64,000 nucleotides of DNA, taken from contig NZ_AQUK01000001.1 in assembly GCF_000371805.1 (NCBI RefSeq), forward strand, positions 1,174,010 through 1,238,009, in the 5' to 3' direction. The notes under the pieces were generated by a model, which saw nothing but the letters and a program-made list of their open reading frames with translations, ran no database searches and had not been told where the DNA came from. This DNA is from Methanocaldococcus villosus KIN24-T80 (GTDB lineage Archaea; AGJL01; Methanococci; Methanococcales; Methanocaldococcaceae). This document shows, piece after piece, positions 1-9,068 of the stretch. The position numbers were made by a program, and so were the translations under genes. Within the stretch, counting starts at the first letter, position 1. Each line of letters starts with the position of its first letter.

Positions 1-548
1 TATCAAAACCAAATAACAATTTCATATACACACCACCATTTAACCTTACAGAAGGAAAATACAAGTTAGAAATAATTCCACTAAAAGAAAAATCAAAGTT
101 AGATGTTATTTGGTTATATTCAAGCAATAAAACACTAAAAGATCTCTTCGAAGTCAAAGAAAAACCAGCTAAAATAATCTCATACGAAAAAATCAACCCA
201 ACTCTCTGGAAAGTTAAAGTAAACGCTACAAAACCGTTTATGCTCTCATTTGCTGAGGCATACGATCCACTATGGGAAGCAAGAGTTTACAAAGATGGTA
301 AATTAGTGGAAAAAGTTAAATCTATCCCATTATATTCAGTTATAAATGGATTCTGGATAAATGAAACTGGAAACTTAGATATAGTAATAAGGTATACCCC
401 TCAAGATTGGTTTGATATTGGTTTAGCAATTTCAGGAATAACATTCTTCTGTTGCTTAGCTTACCTCTTCTATGACTGGAGAAGAGAAGATAAATGGGCT
501 AAGAACTTAGAGGGTAAAATTAAAAATCTCATAAAATTTAGGAGGTAA
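1..548 (+). CDS. C-terminal part of a large membrane glycosyltransferase-like protein (5' truncated)
   Basis: The frame is open from base 3 to the stop at 548, so the window cuts into the gene and only about 181 C-terminal residues are present. They form a beta-rich extracytoplasmic stretch ending in the 'YDPLWEARV' type motif, one membrane helix (about 60 to 40 residues before the end) and a short basic cytoplasmic tail. The same tail architecture closes the gene at 1760-3733, and it is common in large archaeal GT-C / YfhO-like membrane proteins. The stop lies 3 bases before the next start, so this gene probably heads an operon with the flippase. Function in surface glycan assembly is inferred from neighbours. 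An internal ATG at 240 is not a believable start. Confidence 0.6.
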   Translation, partial: SKPNNNFIYTPPFNLTEGKYKLEIIPLKEKSKLDVIWLYSSNKTLKDLFEVKEKPAKIISYEKINPTLWKVKVNATKPFMLSFAEAYDPLWEARVYKDGKLVEKVKSIPLYSVINGFWINETGNLDIVIRYTPQDWFDIGLAISGITFFCCLAYLFYDWRREDKWAKNLEGKIKNLIKFRR

Positions 549-551
549 GTT

Positions 552-1763
552 ATGCTCTTAGAATCTTTAATACTAACATTTTTCAACTTTTCCTCAGGAT
601 TTTTTAATTACCTCTACCAACTGTTCATGGGGAAACTCTTAACTCCAGAAGAGTATGGAGTAGTTGCTTCTCTACTTTCTATATTTCTCATCTTAGGAAT
701 ATTTCCAAGAGTAATAAACTCATCCCTAACTCCTCAAATTTCAAAATTAAAGGCAAAGAATAGATTAAATGAAATAAATTATATCTTCCTCCACTATACC
801 AAAAGATTCCTAATATTAGGAGTAATAATAACCATCATTTTTCTAATACTATCTCCACTAATCTCAAACTTCCTACACATTAAAAATATTTACACCATAA
901 TAATCCTTCTAAACCTCCCATTTATCTTTATCAACCCAATAAATTTGGCAATCTTACAAGGCTTGCAAAGATTTACCAAATTGGGATTTACAAATACTTT
1001 AACATCCTTAGCAAAGTTCTTATTTGGAATTTTATTGGTTTACCTAACTTTTGGAGTTTTTGGGGCTTTAATAGCTATTTTACTCTCAAGCATTATTTCC
1101 TACTTAGTATCTCTCTACTTCATAAGGGACATCCTTAAATTAAAACCAAAAGAGTACTTCATAAAAAACTTCTACAAAACATCTAAGTTAATATTCCTCA
1201 TAATATTTTCCTACACAACAATAACCACAGTAGATGTTATCTTAGCCAAACATTATTTATCAAAGTACTTAGCAGGGATCTACTCCTCAGTGTCTACATT
1301 AGGAAAGATCATCTTCTTTCTCCCAGGAGGAATACAAGCCATAATCCTATCTAAGGCAATAGAGTACAAAGAAAAAAACCTAAATCATTTAAATTTATTA
1401 AAAAAATCAATAATATTTCTAATCCTATTAACCTTGCCTATCTTAACTTCATACATCTTCTTTCCAGAGTTGGTAATTAAAGTTTTATTCTCAAAAAAAT
1501 ACTTATTGGCTAAACTGTACATAGGGAAGTATGGTTTGGCTATGCTTTTATTCTCAATCTCAGGTTTAATTATGAATTATCTAATCTCTCTAAATGTAAA
1601 TAGAATTGCTTATCCATTAATTCTTGTATTGATCTTTGAGATCTTAGCCTTTATTATATTTCCAAAAACAATTGATAATTTTATAAATATTCTAATTTTA
1701 ACTTCGTTACTTTCAATTGTAGTGCAAGTTCCTTATATAATAAAAGGAGGGAAAATTAAATGA
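552..1763 (+). CDS. Oligosaccharide flippase (Wzx/MATE-type polysaccharide exporter)
   Basis: A 403-residue, very hydrophobic protein with about 12 predicted membrane helices. Its opening segment (NFSSGFFNYLYQLFMGKLL, then TPEEYGVVASL) is typical of polysaccharide biosynthesis / MATE-like flippases, which move lipid-linked sugars across the membrane. Start chosen at the ATG preceded by a full GGAGGT Shine-Dalgarno at 541-546, an unusually strong site for this window. It lies between two GT-C-like proteins and its last 4 bases overlap the next start. Together they suggest export of glycan for S-layer or surface-protein glycosylation. Substrate unknown. Confidence 0.8.
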   Translation: MLLESLILTFFNFSSGFFNYLYQLFMGKLLTPEEYGVVASLLSIFLILGIFPRVINSSLTPQISKLKAKNRLNEINYIFLHYTKRFLILGVIITIIFLILSPLISNFLHIKNIYTIIILLNLPFIFINPINLAILQGLQRFTKLGFTNTLTSLAKFLFGILLVYLTFGVFGALIAILLSSIISYLVSLYFIRDILKLKPKEYFIKNFYKTSKLIFLIIFSYTTITTVDVILAKHYLSKYLAGIYSSVSTLGKIIFFLPGGIQAIILSKAIEYKEKNLNHLNLLKKSIIFLILLTLPILTSYIFFPELVIKVLFSKKYLLAKLYIGKYGLAMLLFSISGLIMNYLISLNVNRIAYPLILVLIFEILAFIIFPKTIDNFINILILTSLLSIVVQVPYIIKGGKIK

Positions 1764-3733
1764 GAAATACAATAATTTATCTAATTTTGTCAATAATAAT
1801 AGTCTCTCCATTTCTTTTTGGTAAATACATATTTACCTTAGACAGCATTCCCACTCCAAACAATGAAGATTTCACAGCCTTATTTTATGGCTTTTCAGTC
1901 CCAGTTTATGGAGGTTCACTACCAATAAAAATTCTCAAACTTTTTATCCCAACAGATATTTTCCAAAAACTTCTAATATTCTTAATTCTTTTCCTTAGTG
2001 GTTGTTCCATGAACAAATTAATGGAAACTTTCACAGACTCAAAAATAGCTCAGTTATATGCTGGTTTATTATATATGATAAATCCCTACACCTACATAAG
2101 AATAGTTGTTGGTCACTGGCTAATACTATTTGCTTATGCCATCTTACCATTGGCAATAAAATACTTTATAGAACTATTAAACAAAAAAAAGTTAAAAAGC
2201 ATTATAAAGTTTTCATTAATAACAACTTTAGTAGCTTTCAATGCCCATACACTTTTTATAGCATTTCTAATCTTTTTAATAGTTTTAGCATTTTATATAT
2301 ATAAAAACAAATCTTTAGAAATTCTAAAACCAATTATCCTTTCATCAATAATATTTTTAATACTAAATACTTATTGGCTAATCCCTACAATAACTGCTGA
2401 AAAACAAAGTATTGTTGTCAACATATCAAAAGCTGATCTCTATGTTTTTGCTCCTCACATAGAATCCTTCTCAGCCCTATTCACCTTAGCAAGCATGCAT
2501 GGATTTTGGAGACCTGCATATATTTATGCAAAAGATTTCTTACCATTTTGGCCAATATTATTTATCTTCATCCTATTCTTAGCAGTGCATGGATTTACCT
2601 CATATTGTAACAATAAAAAACTTGGAATTTATGTTAAAGCTTTTACATTAATTTGGTTTATAGGTTTAATATTGGCCTCTGGAATATTAAGCCCATTTTC
2701 AGAAATATTTGAATTTTTATTTAACCACATACTTCTATTTAAAGGAATGAGAGATACACACAAGTTCGTGACAATGTTATGCCTATCTTATTCATTTCTA
2801 GGTGCTTTAGGTTTAGCAGAAATAGAAAAAAGCTTAAAAAATAAAAAACCAATAATAAAAAATGCTTTAATTTTAGCAATTTTACTTATTCCTCTAATCT
2901 ATTCTTTTACATTCTTCAACGGATTTGCTCATCAAATAAAGCCAACAGATTTTCCAAAAGATTGGTATGAAGTTAATGAATTTTTAAACAAGGATAAAGA
3001 TGACTTTAGAGTATTGTTCTTCCCTTGGCATCTCTACATGGACTTTCATTGGGTTCCTAATAAAGATAAGCGTATAGCCAACCCAGCTCCATATTTTTTC
3101 GATAAGGAAGTTATCTCCGCTAAAAACATCGAAGTTCCTGGGATATATAGGCAAGTATATACACCTTACCAAGTGTATATTGATAATCTATTATCTAAAA
3201 AAGATAAAATAAAAAACTTTGGACATTTGGTGACTCCATTAGGAATTAAATATATATTATTAACTAAAGAGGCAGATTATAAAAATTACTTCTTCCTCTT
3301 CAACCAAAGTGATTTAAAATTAATAATGGAAACCAAAAACTTCTATGTATTCAAAAATGAGGCATTTAAAGGTTTAATTTATTCTGTAAACTCATCAAAT
3401 TGGAATTTAACAAATGAAAAAATAGATGAGAGGGATTATAAAAAACTAAATTATACAAAAGTTAGCCCAGTTGAGTATATAATTAAAGACAAACCACTAA
3501 GATATATAATATTTACAGAAGAGTATTCAAAAGATTGGAAATTTAATGGGAAAGAACCTTTAAAGGCTTATGGTGTTGTTAATGCCTATAAATATGATGA
3601 TGAAAAAGAAATGAAAATAGTTTATGAAAGATTTTATAAAATATGCTTACCATCTTATATAATTTCATTACTTGCCTTTATTTTGTGTATGGGCTATTTA
3701 GTTAAAGATAAGGTGTTAAATCATGGAAGATAA
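1760..3733 (+). CDS. Polytopic membrane protein, GT-C / YfhO-like glycosyltransferase candidate
   Basis: 657 residues with about ten membrane helices in the first 390 residues, then a soluble extracytoplasmic domain (about 390-620) and a last helix near the C-terminus. The first large loop carries acidic residues (LDSIPTPNNEDF, about 28-39) where GT-C enzymes hold catalytic acidic groups. The 'GHWLILFAYAILPL' segment is seen in related archaeal proteins. The C-terminal 'FTEEYSKDWKF' block parallels the 'AEAYDPLWEARV' block of the truncated gene at 1-548, so the two are probably paralogues. Start overlaps the flippase stop (ATGA). The enzyme class is a family inference; donor and acceptor are unknown. 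Confidence 0.55.
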   Translation: MRNTIIYLILSIIIVSPFLFGKYIFTLDSIPTPNNEDFTALFYGFSVPVYGGSLPIKILKLFIPTDIFQKLLIFLILFLSGCSMNKLMETFTDSKIAQLYAGLLYMINPYTYIRIVVGHWLILFAYAILPLAIKYFIELLNKKKLKSIIKFSLITTLVAFNAHTLFIAFLIFLIVLAFYIYKNKSLEILKPIILSSIIFLILNTYWLIPTITAEKQSIVVNISKADLYVFAPHIESFSALFTLASMHGFWRPAYIYAKDFLPFWPILFIFILFLAVHGFTSYCNNKKLGIYVKAFTLIWFIGLILASGILSPFSEIFEFLFNHILLFKGMRDTHKFVTMLCLSYSFLGALGLAEIEKSLKNKKPIIKNALILAILLIPLIYSFTFFNGFAHQIKPTDFPKDWYEVNEFLNKDKDDFRVLFFPWHLYMDFHWVPNKDKRIANPAPYFFDKEVISAKNIEVPGIYRQVYTPYQVYIDNLLSKKDKIKNFGHLVTPLGIKYILLTKEADYKNYFFLFNQSDLKLIMETKNFYVFKNEAFKGLIYSVNSSNWNLTNEKIDERDYKKLNYTKVSPVEYIIKDKPLRYIIFTEEYSKDWKFNGKEPLKAYGVVNAYKYDDEKEMKIVYERFYKICLPSYIISLLAFILCMGYLVKDKVLNHGR

Positions 3734-4298
3734 AATCTCAGAATATAGGGAAATAGTTTTACAAACTTTTTTAATGCTATTTATTATTTATGTCTTTATT
3801 CTTATATATAAACATTACAACCCCTACGCCCTACCAGGGGTAGAAAAGAGATTTTTGTATCTTTTGATAATATTGGGGGTTATAGTGATTATATCCTATA
3901 TCCAAAAATTAAACAAATTATTGAACTTCATAATAAATACATTAAACAAAATCTTTAAACCCATAATTTCACTATCTGTGGGGCAAAAATTTGTTTTATT
4001 GGCTATAATTTTTTTAATAATCTCTGCAATTGATCTTATATTAAGAGGAGAACATATAGCAAATGTAGATGCCATAATAGCATACTATTTTTTAGTTATA
4101 GGAGTTTTAAATTTACTTTTTGAGTATTGGAATGAATCTTTTCAAAAATTAAGAATAATTGTTAGTTTAATTTTGCTAAGTGTATTAATATATTACACTC
4201 CAGAAGTTACCAAAATATACCCTAAAGCTTATTATCTTCCCATTATTATTCTTATCCTATTTTTAGTCTATCAGTTTTTAAGAAAATTTTATATATAA
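3723..4298 (+). CDS. Six-helix membrane protein of unknown function
   Basis: 191 residues, almost all hydrophobic, with about six predicted helices and a short acidic N-terminus (MEDKISEYRE). I do not recognise the family. It overlaps the end of the preceding gene by 11 bases and must be cotranslated with it, so it belongs to the surface-glycan operon. A consensus TATA box for the next gene lies across its stop codon. Confidence 0.6.
   Translation: MEDKISEYREIVLQTFLMLFIIYVFILIYKHYNPYALPGVEKRFLYLLIILGVIVIISYIQKLNKLLNFIINTLNKIFKPIISLSVGQKFVLLAIIFLIISAIDLILRGEHIANVDAIIAYYFLVIGVLNLLFEYWNESFQKLRIIVSLILLSVLIYYTPEVTKIYPKAYYLPIIILILFLVYQFLRKFYI
4288..4297 (+). promoter_or_regulatory. TATA box for the surface-protein gene at 4348
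   Basis: TTTATATATA-type element across the end of the preceding gene. An archaeal start is expected about 25 bases downstream (near 4318), leaving a leader of about 30 bases. A weaker second candidate, AATATACATA, is at 4311-4320. Confidence 0.5.
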
Positions 4299-4347
4299 CA
4301 ATGAAATTAAAATATACATAAAATATTGAAATTAATGGGTGTAAGTT

Positions 4348-5739
4348 ATGATAAAAATTAAGAATAAAACTATAGTAAGTTTTTTTATAACAGCAATCCT
4401 AGCATCAATGTTAGTTCTTACCCAAACTGCTGCAGTTTCAGTTAGCTTAGTTCCTTCAACACAAGAATGTGATGTTGGAGATGTAGTTAATATAGATGCT
4501 ACTGTAACAATACTCAGTAGTAAAGGGGAATGGGCAAATATAAAAAATATAACCCTCAAAGTTGAAAAGGATGGAAAAGTTGACACTGTTCCAATTCCAT
4601 TAACATTAGAACCTGGAAAAACTGTATTATCCAATAAATCCCTATCAAATACAAATAGTGAAGTAATTGAAGTTAAATTACTAAACACCACTGCAGTTTA
4701 TGGTTATGGGTATGGTTATAGTTATGTAAATGATAGTAGTTATGGATATCTAAATTGGCATTATGGTTATGGATATGGTTATGGCTATAGTGGATATGGT
4801 TATAATGTTTTAAACTCTCCATCAAATGCTATAATAAAATATAATATAAAATGGAAACCTAATGAAGCTGGGACTTACAAGTTTACATTAATTGTTTCTT
4901 TGAAAAGTGGGGAAATGTTTGCCTCAAGTTGTGAAGTTACAGTTAAAGGTATAGAAGAAACAACCACTGGTGGTGGAGGAAAAAGAACAACAACTGGTGA
5001 AGAAACTAGTGAAGAGAGAGTAAAAAGCTTATTAGAATCAAAACCAGAAAAATACATTGTTAAAGAAATAAAAGTTGAACCTGGTAAAAAAGTTGAAATA
5101 AGTATAGATAAAGAGATATCAAGTTTAGCAGGATTAGAAAAACTGATTATTGAGCTAAATAAAGAAATGAACTTACAAGTTATAGTAGCTATTGTCAAAT
5201 CATTACCTTCAAAAGTTACAGCTCCTCCATCAGGAACTCCTTACTCAATATTTGAAATTGTATTTGTTGACAAAGACACTGGAGAACTTGTAGAACCAAA
5301 AGGAGAAGTTGAGTTTAAAGTTCCAAAATCATGGTTAAAAGAGAAAGGATTTGGAAAAGATGAAGTTGTATTAGAGAGATGGGATGATATTGAAGACAAA
5401 TGGGAAGACTTACCAACTGAACTAGTAAGTGAGACTGGAGATGGTTACAAATATAAAGCTAAATTAGAGAGATTCTGTATCTTATCAGTAGTTGCTAAAG
5501 CTGCTACAACAACAGAAAAAGAAATAAAAGAGGAGAATAAAACTACAACAACAAAAGAAATAAAAGAAGAAACAGAAAATAAAACAGAAATAAAAGAGGA
5601 GAATAAAACTACAAGTGTTGAAAAACAACCTTCCACAGAAAAACCAGCTAAAGGAGCTAATAATATGTTAATAATAGCAGTAATATTAGCAATTATAATA
5701 TTAGTAGCTGCCTATCTAATATTCATGAAAAAACAGTAA
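4348..5739 (+). CDS. Secreted, membrane-anchored PGF-pre-PGF domain surface protein with Tyr-Gly-rich segment
   Basis: 463 residues. An N-terminal basic region and hydrophobic stretch (about 1-32) look like a signal peptide. A beta-sandwich-like region follows, interrupted at about 117-152 by a Tyr/Gly repeat (YGYGYGYS, HYGYGYGYGYSGYGY). A Gly/Thr linker comes next, then a PGF-pre-PGF-type domain at about 225-385, recognised from FEIVFVDKD, KVPKSWL and the VVLERWDD...W..LPT pattern. A Thr/Lys/Glu-rich spacer leads to a C-terminal helix (439-459) and the tail MKKQ. The protein is thus outside the cell, tethered to the membrane. Several N-x-S/T sequons suit N-glycosylation by the operon upstream. 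It probably has its own promoter. Binding role unknown. Confidence 0.7.
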   Translation: MIKIKNKTIVSFFITAILASMLVLTQTAAVSVSLVPSTQECDVGDVVNIDATVTILSSKGEWANIKNITLKVEKDGKVDTVPIPLTLEPGKTVLSNKSLSNTNSEVIEVKLLNTTAVYGYGYGYSYVNDSSYGYLNWHYGYGYGYGYSGYGYNVLNSPSNAIIKYNIKWKPNEAGTYKFTLIVSLKSGEMFASSCEVTVKGIEETTTGGGGKRTTTGEETSEERVKSLLESKPEKYIVKEIKVEPGKKVEISIDKEISSLAGLEKLIIELNKEMNLQVIVAIVKSLPSKVTAPPSGTPYSIFEIVFVDKDTGELVEPKGEVEFKVPKSWLKEKGFGKDEVVLERWDDIEDKWEDLPTELVSETGDGYKYKAKLERFCILSVVAKAATTTEKEIKEENKTTTTKEIKEETENKTEIKEENKTTSVEKQPSTEKPAKGANNMLIIAVILAIIILVAAYLIFMKKQ

Positions 5740-5747
5740 AAAATTTT

Positions 5748-6431
5748 TTATAATATTTTTTGACAAATCAACTTAATTAATATTTTTATTCCAGTTAAAA
5801 CATTTGTCCCTTTTTTTATTGAATAATCAGTATATATTGTTTTTATTGGCACTTCTTTTACCTTTAATTTTAACTGTTTAGCTATAATTATAAACTCTGA
5901 AGAAACTTCATATCTATCACTTTTTAACTCTTTTATAATCTTTTTAGCTGCATCATATGTAAAACCCCTCAATCCAGACTGACTATCTGAGACATAATAT
6001 CCTCCCATCAAAAAAGTTAATAGATTTAAAATAAAATTTCCAATTCTCTTAATAATTGGCATATTTTTTATTTCATTCTTATCTAATAACCTACTACCAA
6101 TGACAAAATCATTCTCTTTTAAAGCTTCAATTATTTTTTTAATATCTTTAACATCATGCTGTCCATCAGCATCAAAGGTTATTATATACTTTGGTTTATA
6201 TAATAAAGCACACTTTATTCCTGTCCCTAATGCCCCTCCTAAACCTCTATTAATCAAATGCCTACAAACAATAACACCTTCTCTCTTTGCAAGCTCATAA
6301 GTGTTGTCTTCAGAACCATCATCAACAACAATAATATTTTTGTATCCTTCATTTTTTAAAGCTTTTAATGTTTTAGTTATCATCTTTTCCTCATTGTATG
6401 CTGGGACTACAATAAAAACATTATTTTCCAT
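5748..6431 (-). CDS. GT2 glycosyltransferase (dolichol-phosphate mannosyltransferase-like)
   Basis: 227 residues. GT-A fold motifs are clear: PAYNEE (10-15), VVDDGSEDNT (35-44) and the metal/nucleotide-binding TFDADGQHD (85-93). There is no long C-terminal membrane region, so it resembles soluble DPM1-like enzymes that charge a polyprenyl phosphate with a hexose. Start set at the ATG at 6431 because GGTGGA sits just upstream; a GTG at 6440 is the alternative. The gene overlaps the preceding small membrane gene and ends 8 bases from the convergent surface-protein gene. A role in supplying lipid-linked sugar to the glycan operon is inferred. Confidence 0.8.
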   Translation of the reverse strand: MENNVFIVVPAYNEEKMITKTLKALKNEGYKNIIVVDDGSEDNTYELAKREGVIVCRHLINRGLGGALGTGIKCALLYKPKYIITFDADGQHDVKDIKKIIEALKENDFVIGSRLLDKNEIKNMPIIKRIGNFILNLLTFLMGGYYVSDSQSGLRGFTYDAAKKIIKELKSDRYEVSSEFIIIAKQLKLKVKEVPIKTIYTDYSIKKGTNVLTGIKILIKLICQKIL

Positions 6432-6684
6432 TATCTCCACCTATGATTTTAGCAAAAGCTAATGCCCCAACAATCCCAGAAATAAAAAGAGATAAAGCTA
6501 TAGTATCAGCAAAAGCTATATTGTACTGTTCAGAGATAACTACTATCATTGTTCCTATAACAACAGTTATAATAGATTCCCCAATTAAAACATTTGCTGT
6601 ACCTTTTTTAAATGCTAATCTTAATCCAGCTAAAGCAGAGAAGGTTAATGATATAATAGCAAATAGCCAAATAAAGTAGTTCAT
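6421..6684 (-). CDS. Small membrane protein, MnhF/EhbB-like subunit candidate
   Basis: 87 residues with three predicted helices. The last block (FADTIALSLFISGIVGALAFAKII) has the look of MnhF/MrpF subunits of cation antiporters and of the matching small subunits of energy-converting hydrogenases in methanogens. In Methanocaldococcus such subunits can be scattered on the chromosome. Its start overlaps the stop of the 55-residue gene upstream (ATGA), and its 3' end overlaps the glycosyltransferase. No other hydrogenase subunit is nearby, so membership of a complex is only an inference. Confidence 0.5.
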   Translation of the reverse strand: MNYFIWLFAIISLTFSALAGLRLAFKKGTANVLIGESIITVVIGTMIVVISEQYNIAFADTIALSLFISGIVGALAFAKIIGGDNGK

Positions 6685-6848
6685 AGTATCACCCTCTTAA
6701 CAACTAAAAAAATAAATATTAAAGCTCCTAAAAAGATGGAAAACCATACCCATATATTTACAATAAAAAATATTTTAAATATCTTCTCCCTATTTTTCTT
6801 ATTATAAAATATTTTCTTTATTGGGTCTTTACCATAATATTTTTTCAT
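6681..6848 (-). CDS. 55-residue single-helix membrane protein
   Basis: Short gene found by reading between its neighbours. ATG at 6848 follows the stop of the UPF0216 gene by four bases, with GATTGAGAGG as ribosome site, and its TGA overlaps the next ATG. The product is basic at the N-terminus (MKKYYGKDPIKKIF) and has one strong membrane helix at about 27-50. Tight coupling on both sides argues that it is real. It may be the partner of the MnhF/EhbB-like protein. No family recognised. Confidence 0.6.
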   Translation of the reverse strand: MKKYYGKDPIKKIFYNKKNREKIFKIFFIVNIWVWFSIFLGALIFIFLVVKRVIL

Positions 6849-6852
6849 CCTC

Positions 6853-7242
6853 TCAATCCAAAGGTAATTTAAATATTAGCTGAGTTGCTGTAGGTAATTC
6901 TCTCCTAACAATTCTTAATTCTGGCTTATAGATATAAAGAATATTTTCTTCAGAGAATATATTTATCTCTTTTCCTAAGATCTTTGCTACAACTTTAACC
7001 TCCTCTTTACCTTTCACAACAATAGCATTTATTGATGGATCTACTTCTAAAACTATAGGCAGCTTTAAATCTTCACTAGCTATCTCTTTTAATAACTCTA
7101 ACTCTCTCCTTTTTATTCTATGCCTTTTCCCATTAACTAATATATATGGCCTATCTTCATTTAATAACTCTTTTAAACTTTTTTTCTTAAATCTAGGATT
7201 TAAGTCTTTAATAACTGATTTTATAATCTTCTCCACTTCCAT
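6853..7242 (-). CDS. UPF0216 (DUF61) family protein
   Basis: 129 residues matching the archaeal UPF0216 family: KKSLKELLNEDRPYI, the basic RHRIKRREL block, LPIVLEVDPS and a closing KVVAKILGK. Function is unknown; the family is widespread in archaea. Start chosen at ATG 7242, which has GGTGA four bases upstream; the frame also runs up to an ATG at 7275 that lacks such a site. First gene of a four-gene minus operon. Confidence 0.8.
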   Translation of the reverse strand: MEVEKIIKSVIKDLNPRFKKKSLKELLNEDRPYILVNGKRHRIKRRELELLKEIASEDLKLPIVLEVDPSINAIVVKGKEEVKVVAKILGKEINIFSEENILYIYKPELRIVRRELPTATQLIFKLPLD

Positions 7243-7275
7243 ATATTCACCAATTAACTTATAAAATTTCGACAA

Positions 7276-7284
7276 TTATATATA
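7276..7284. promoter_or_regulatory. TATA box shared by divergent genes
   Basis: TTATATATA lies in the 76-bp gap between the UPF0216 gene (start 7242, minus) and the thiolase gene (start 7319, plus). It is nearly symmetric and is about 35-40 bases from both start codons, so one element could serve both directions. Confidence 0.45.
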
Positions 7285-7300
7285 GGTTTTATCATCATAA

Positions 7301-8485
<1,185 letters not shown>

Positions 8486-8489
8486 AAAT

Positions 8490-8660
8490 ATGTGTAGCTG
8501 TAATTTATATTTTAAAAATGAGTTAGTTATGGAGGATGTGATTTTTGTAAAGAAAGAGAATAATAAAATTATAGCCTATGACTTATTTGGTGAAAAAAAA
8601 GAGTTTGAAGGGGACATAAAGATTGTTGATTTAAATAATAATAAAATATACATAGAGTGA
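8490..8660 (+). CDS. CooT-like small protein (possible nickel binding)
   Basis: 56 residues beginning MCSCNLYF and containing the LVMEDV and DLFGEKKEFEG pieces typical of the CooT / DUF97 family of small archaeal and bacterial proteins. In CooT the Cys next to the initiator Met helps bind nickel; here Cys2 is kept and a second Cys is at position 4. Start set at ATG 8490 because AAGGTGAAA precedes it; it follows the thiolase stop by four bases. The gene sits between thiolase and its DUF35 partner, which is an odd place for a metal chaperone. Metal binding is a family inference. Confidence 0.65.
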   Translation: MCSCNLYFKNELVMEDVIFVKKENNKIIAYDLFGEKKEFEGDIKIVDLNNNKIYIE

Positions 8661-8665
8661 TAACT

Positions 8666-9058
8666 ATGGTTGTTAGAAGTTGGAGACATATAAAGGAGAG
8701 ATATAATTTAATAGGAGTTAAATGTTTAAATTGTAACACAGTATATTTCCCAACAAGAGAGTTATGTCCAAAATGTAGAAGGAAAACAAAGTTTGAAGAA
8801 ATAAAGCTTAGTGGAAGAGGAAAGGTTTATAGCTATTCTATTATACACACAGCTCCAAAAGAGTTTGAAAAGGAGGCTCCTTATATAATTGCTATAGTTG
8901 AATTAGAAGAGGGGGTAAAGGTAACTGGGCAAATTGTTGACTGTCCTTTAGATAAAATTAAAATTGGCTTACCAGTAGAAACTGTTTTTAGAAAAATAAA
9001 AGAAGAAGGTGAAGATGGGGTTATAGTTTATGGATATAAATTTAGACCCATAGAATAA
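8666..9058 (+). CDS. DUF35 OB-fold protein with rubredoxin-like zinc ribbon (thiolase partner)
   Basis: 130 residues. N-terminal zinc ribbon Cys20-x2-Cys23 ... Cys34-x2-Cys37 is followed by an OB-fold of the DUF35 type (GRGKVYSYSIIHTAP...PYIIAIVELEEG). In archaea this protein links acetoacetyl-CoA thiolase to HMG-CoA synthase and holds the shared CoA pantetheine tunnel. Start ATG 8666 is preceded by GAGTGATAACT; an in-frame GTG at 8657 overlaps the previous gene and is less likely. Same operon as thiolase. Confidence 0.85.
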   Translation: MVVRSWRHIKERYNLIGVKCLNCNTVYFPTRELCPKCRRKTKFEEIKLSGRGKVYSYSIIHTAPKEFEKEAPYIIAIVELEEGVKVTGQIVDCPLDKIKIGLPVETVFRKIKEEGEDGVIVYGYKFRPIE

Positions 9059-9068
9059 AGTGATAAAT

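Noticed and set aside
240..548. Independent 102-residue gene starting at 240
   Set aside because: The frame is open without a stop to base 3 and is coherent protein throughout, so it is the tail of a truncated larger gene.
4332..4691. 119-codon antisense frame over the surface protein
   Set aside because: Shadow of the strongly supported coding frame at 4348-5739.
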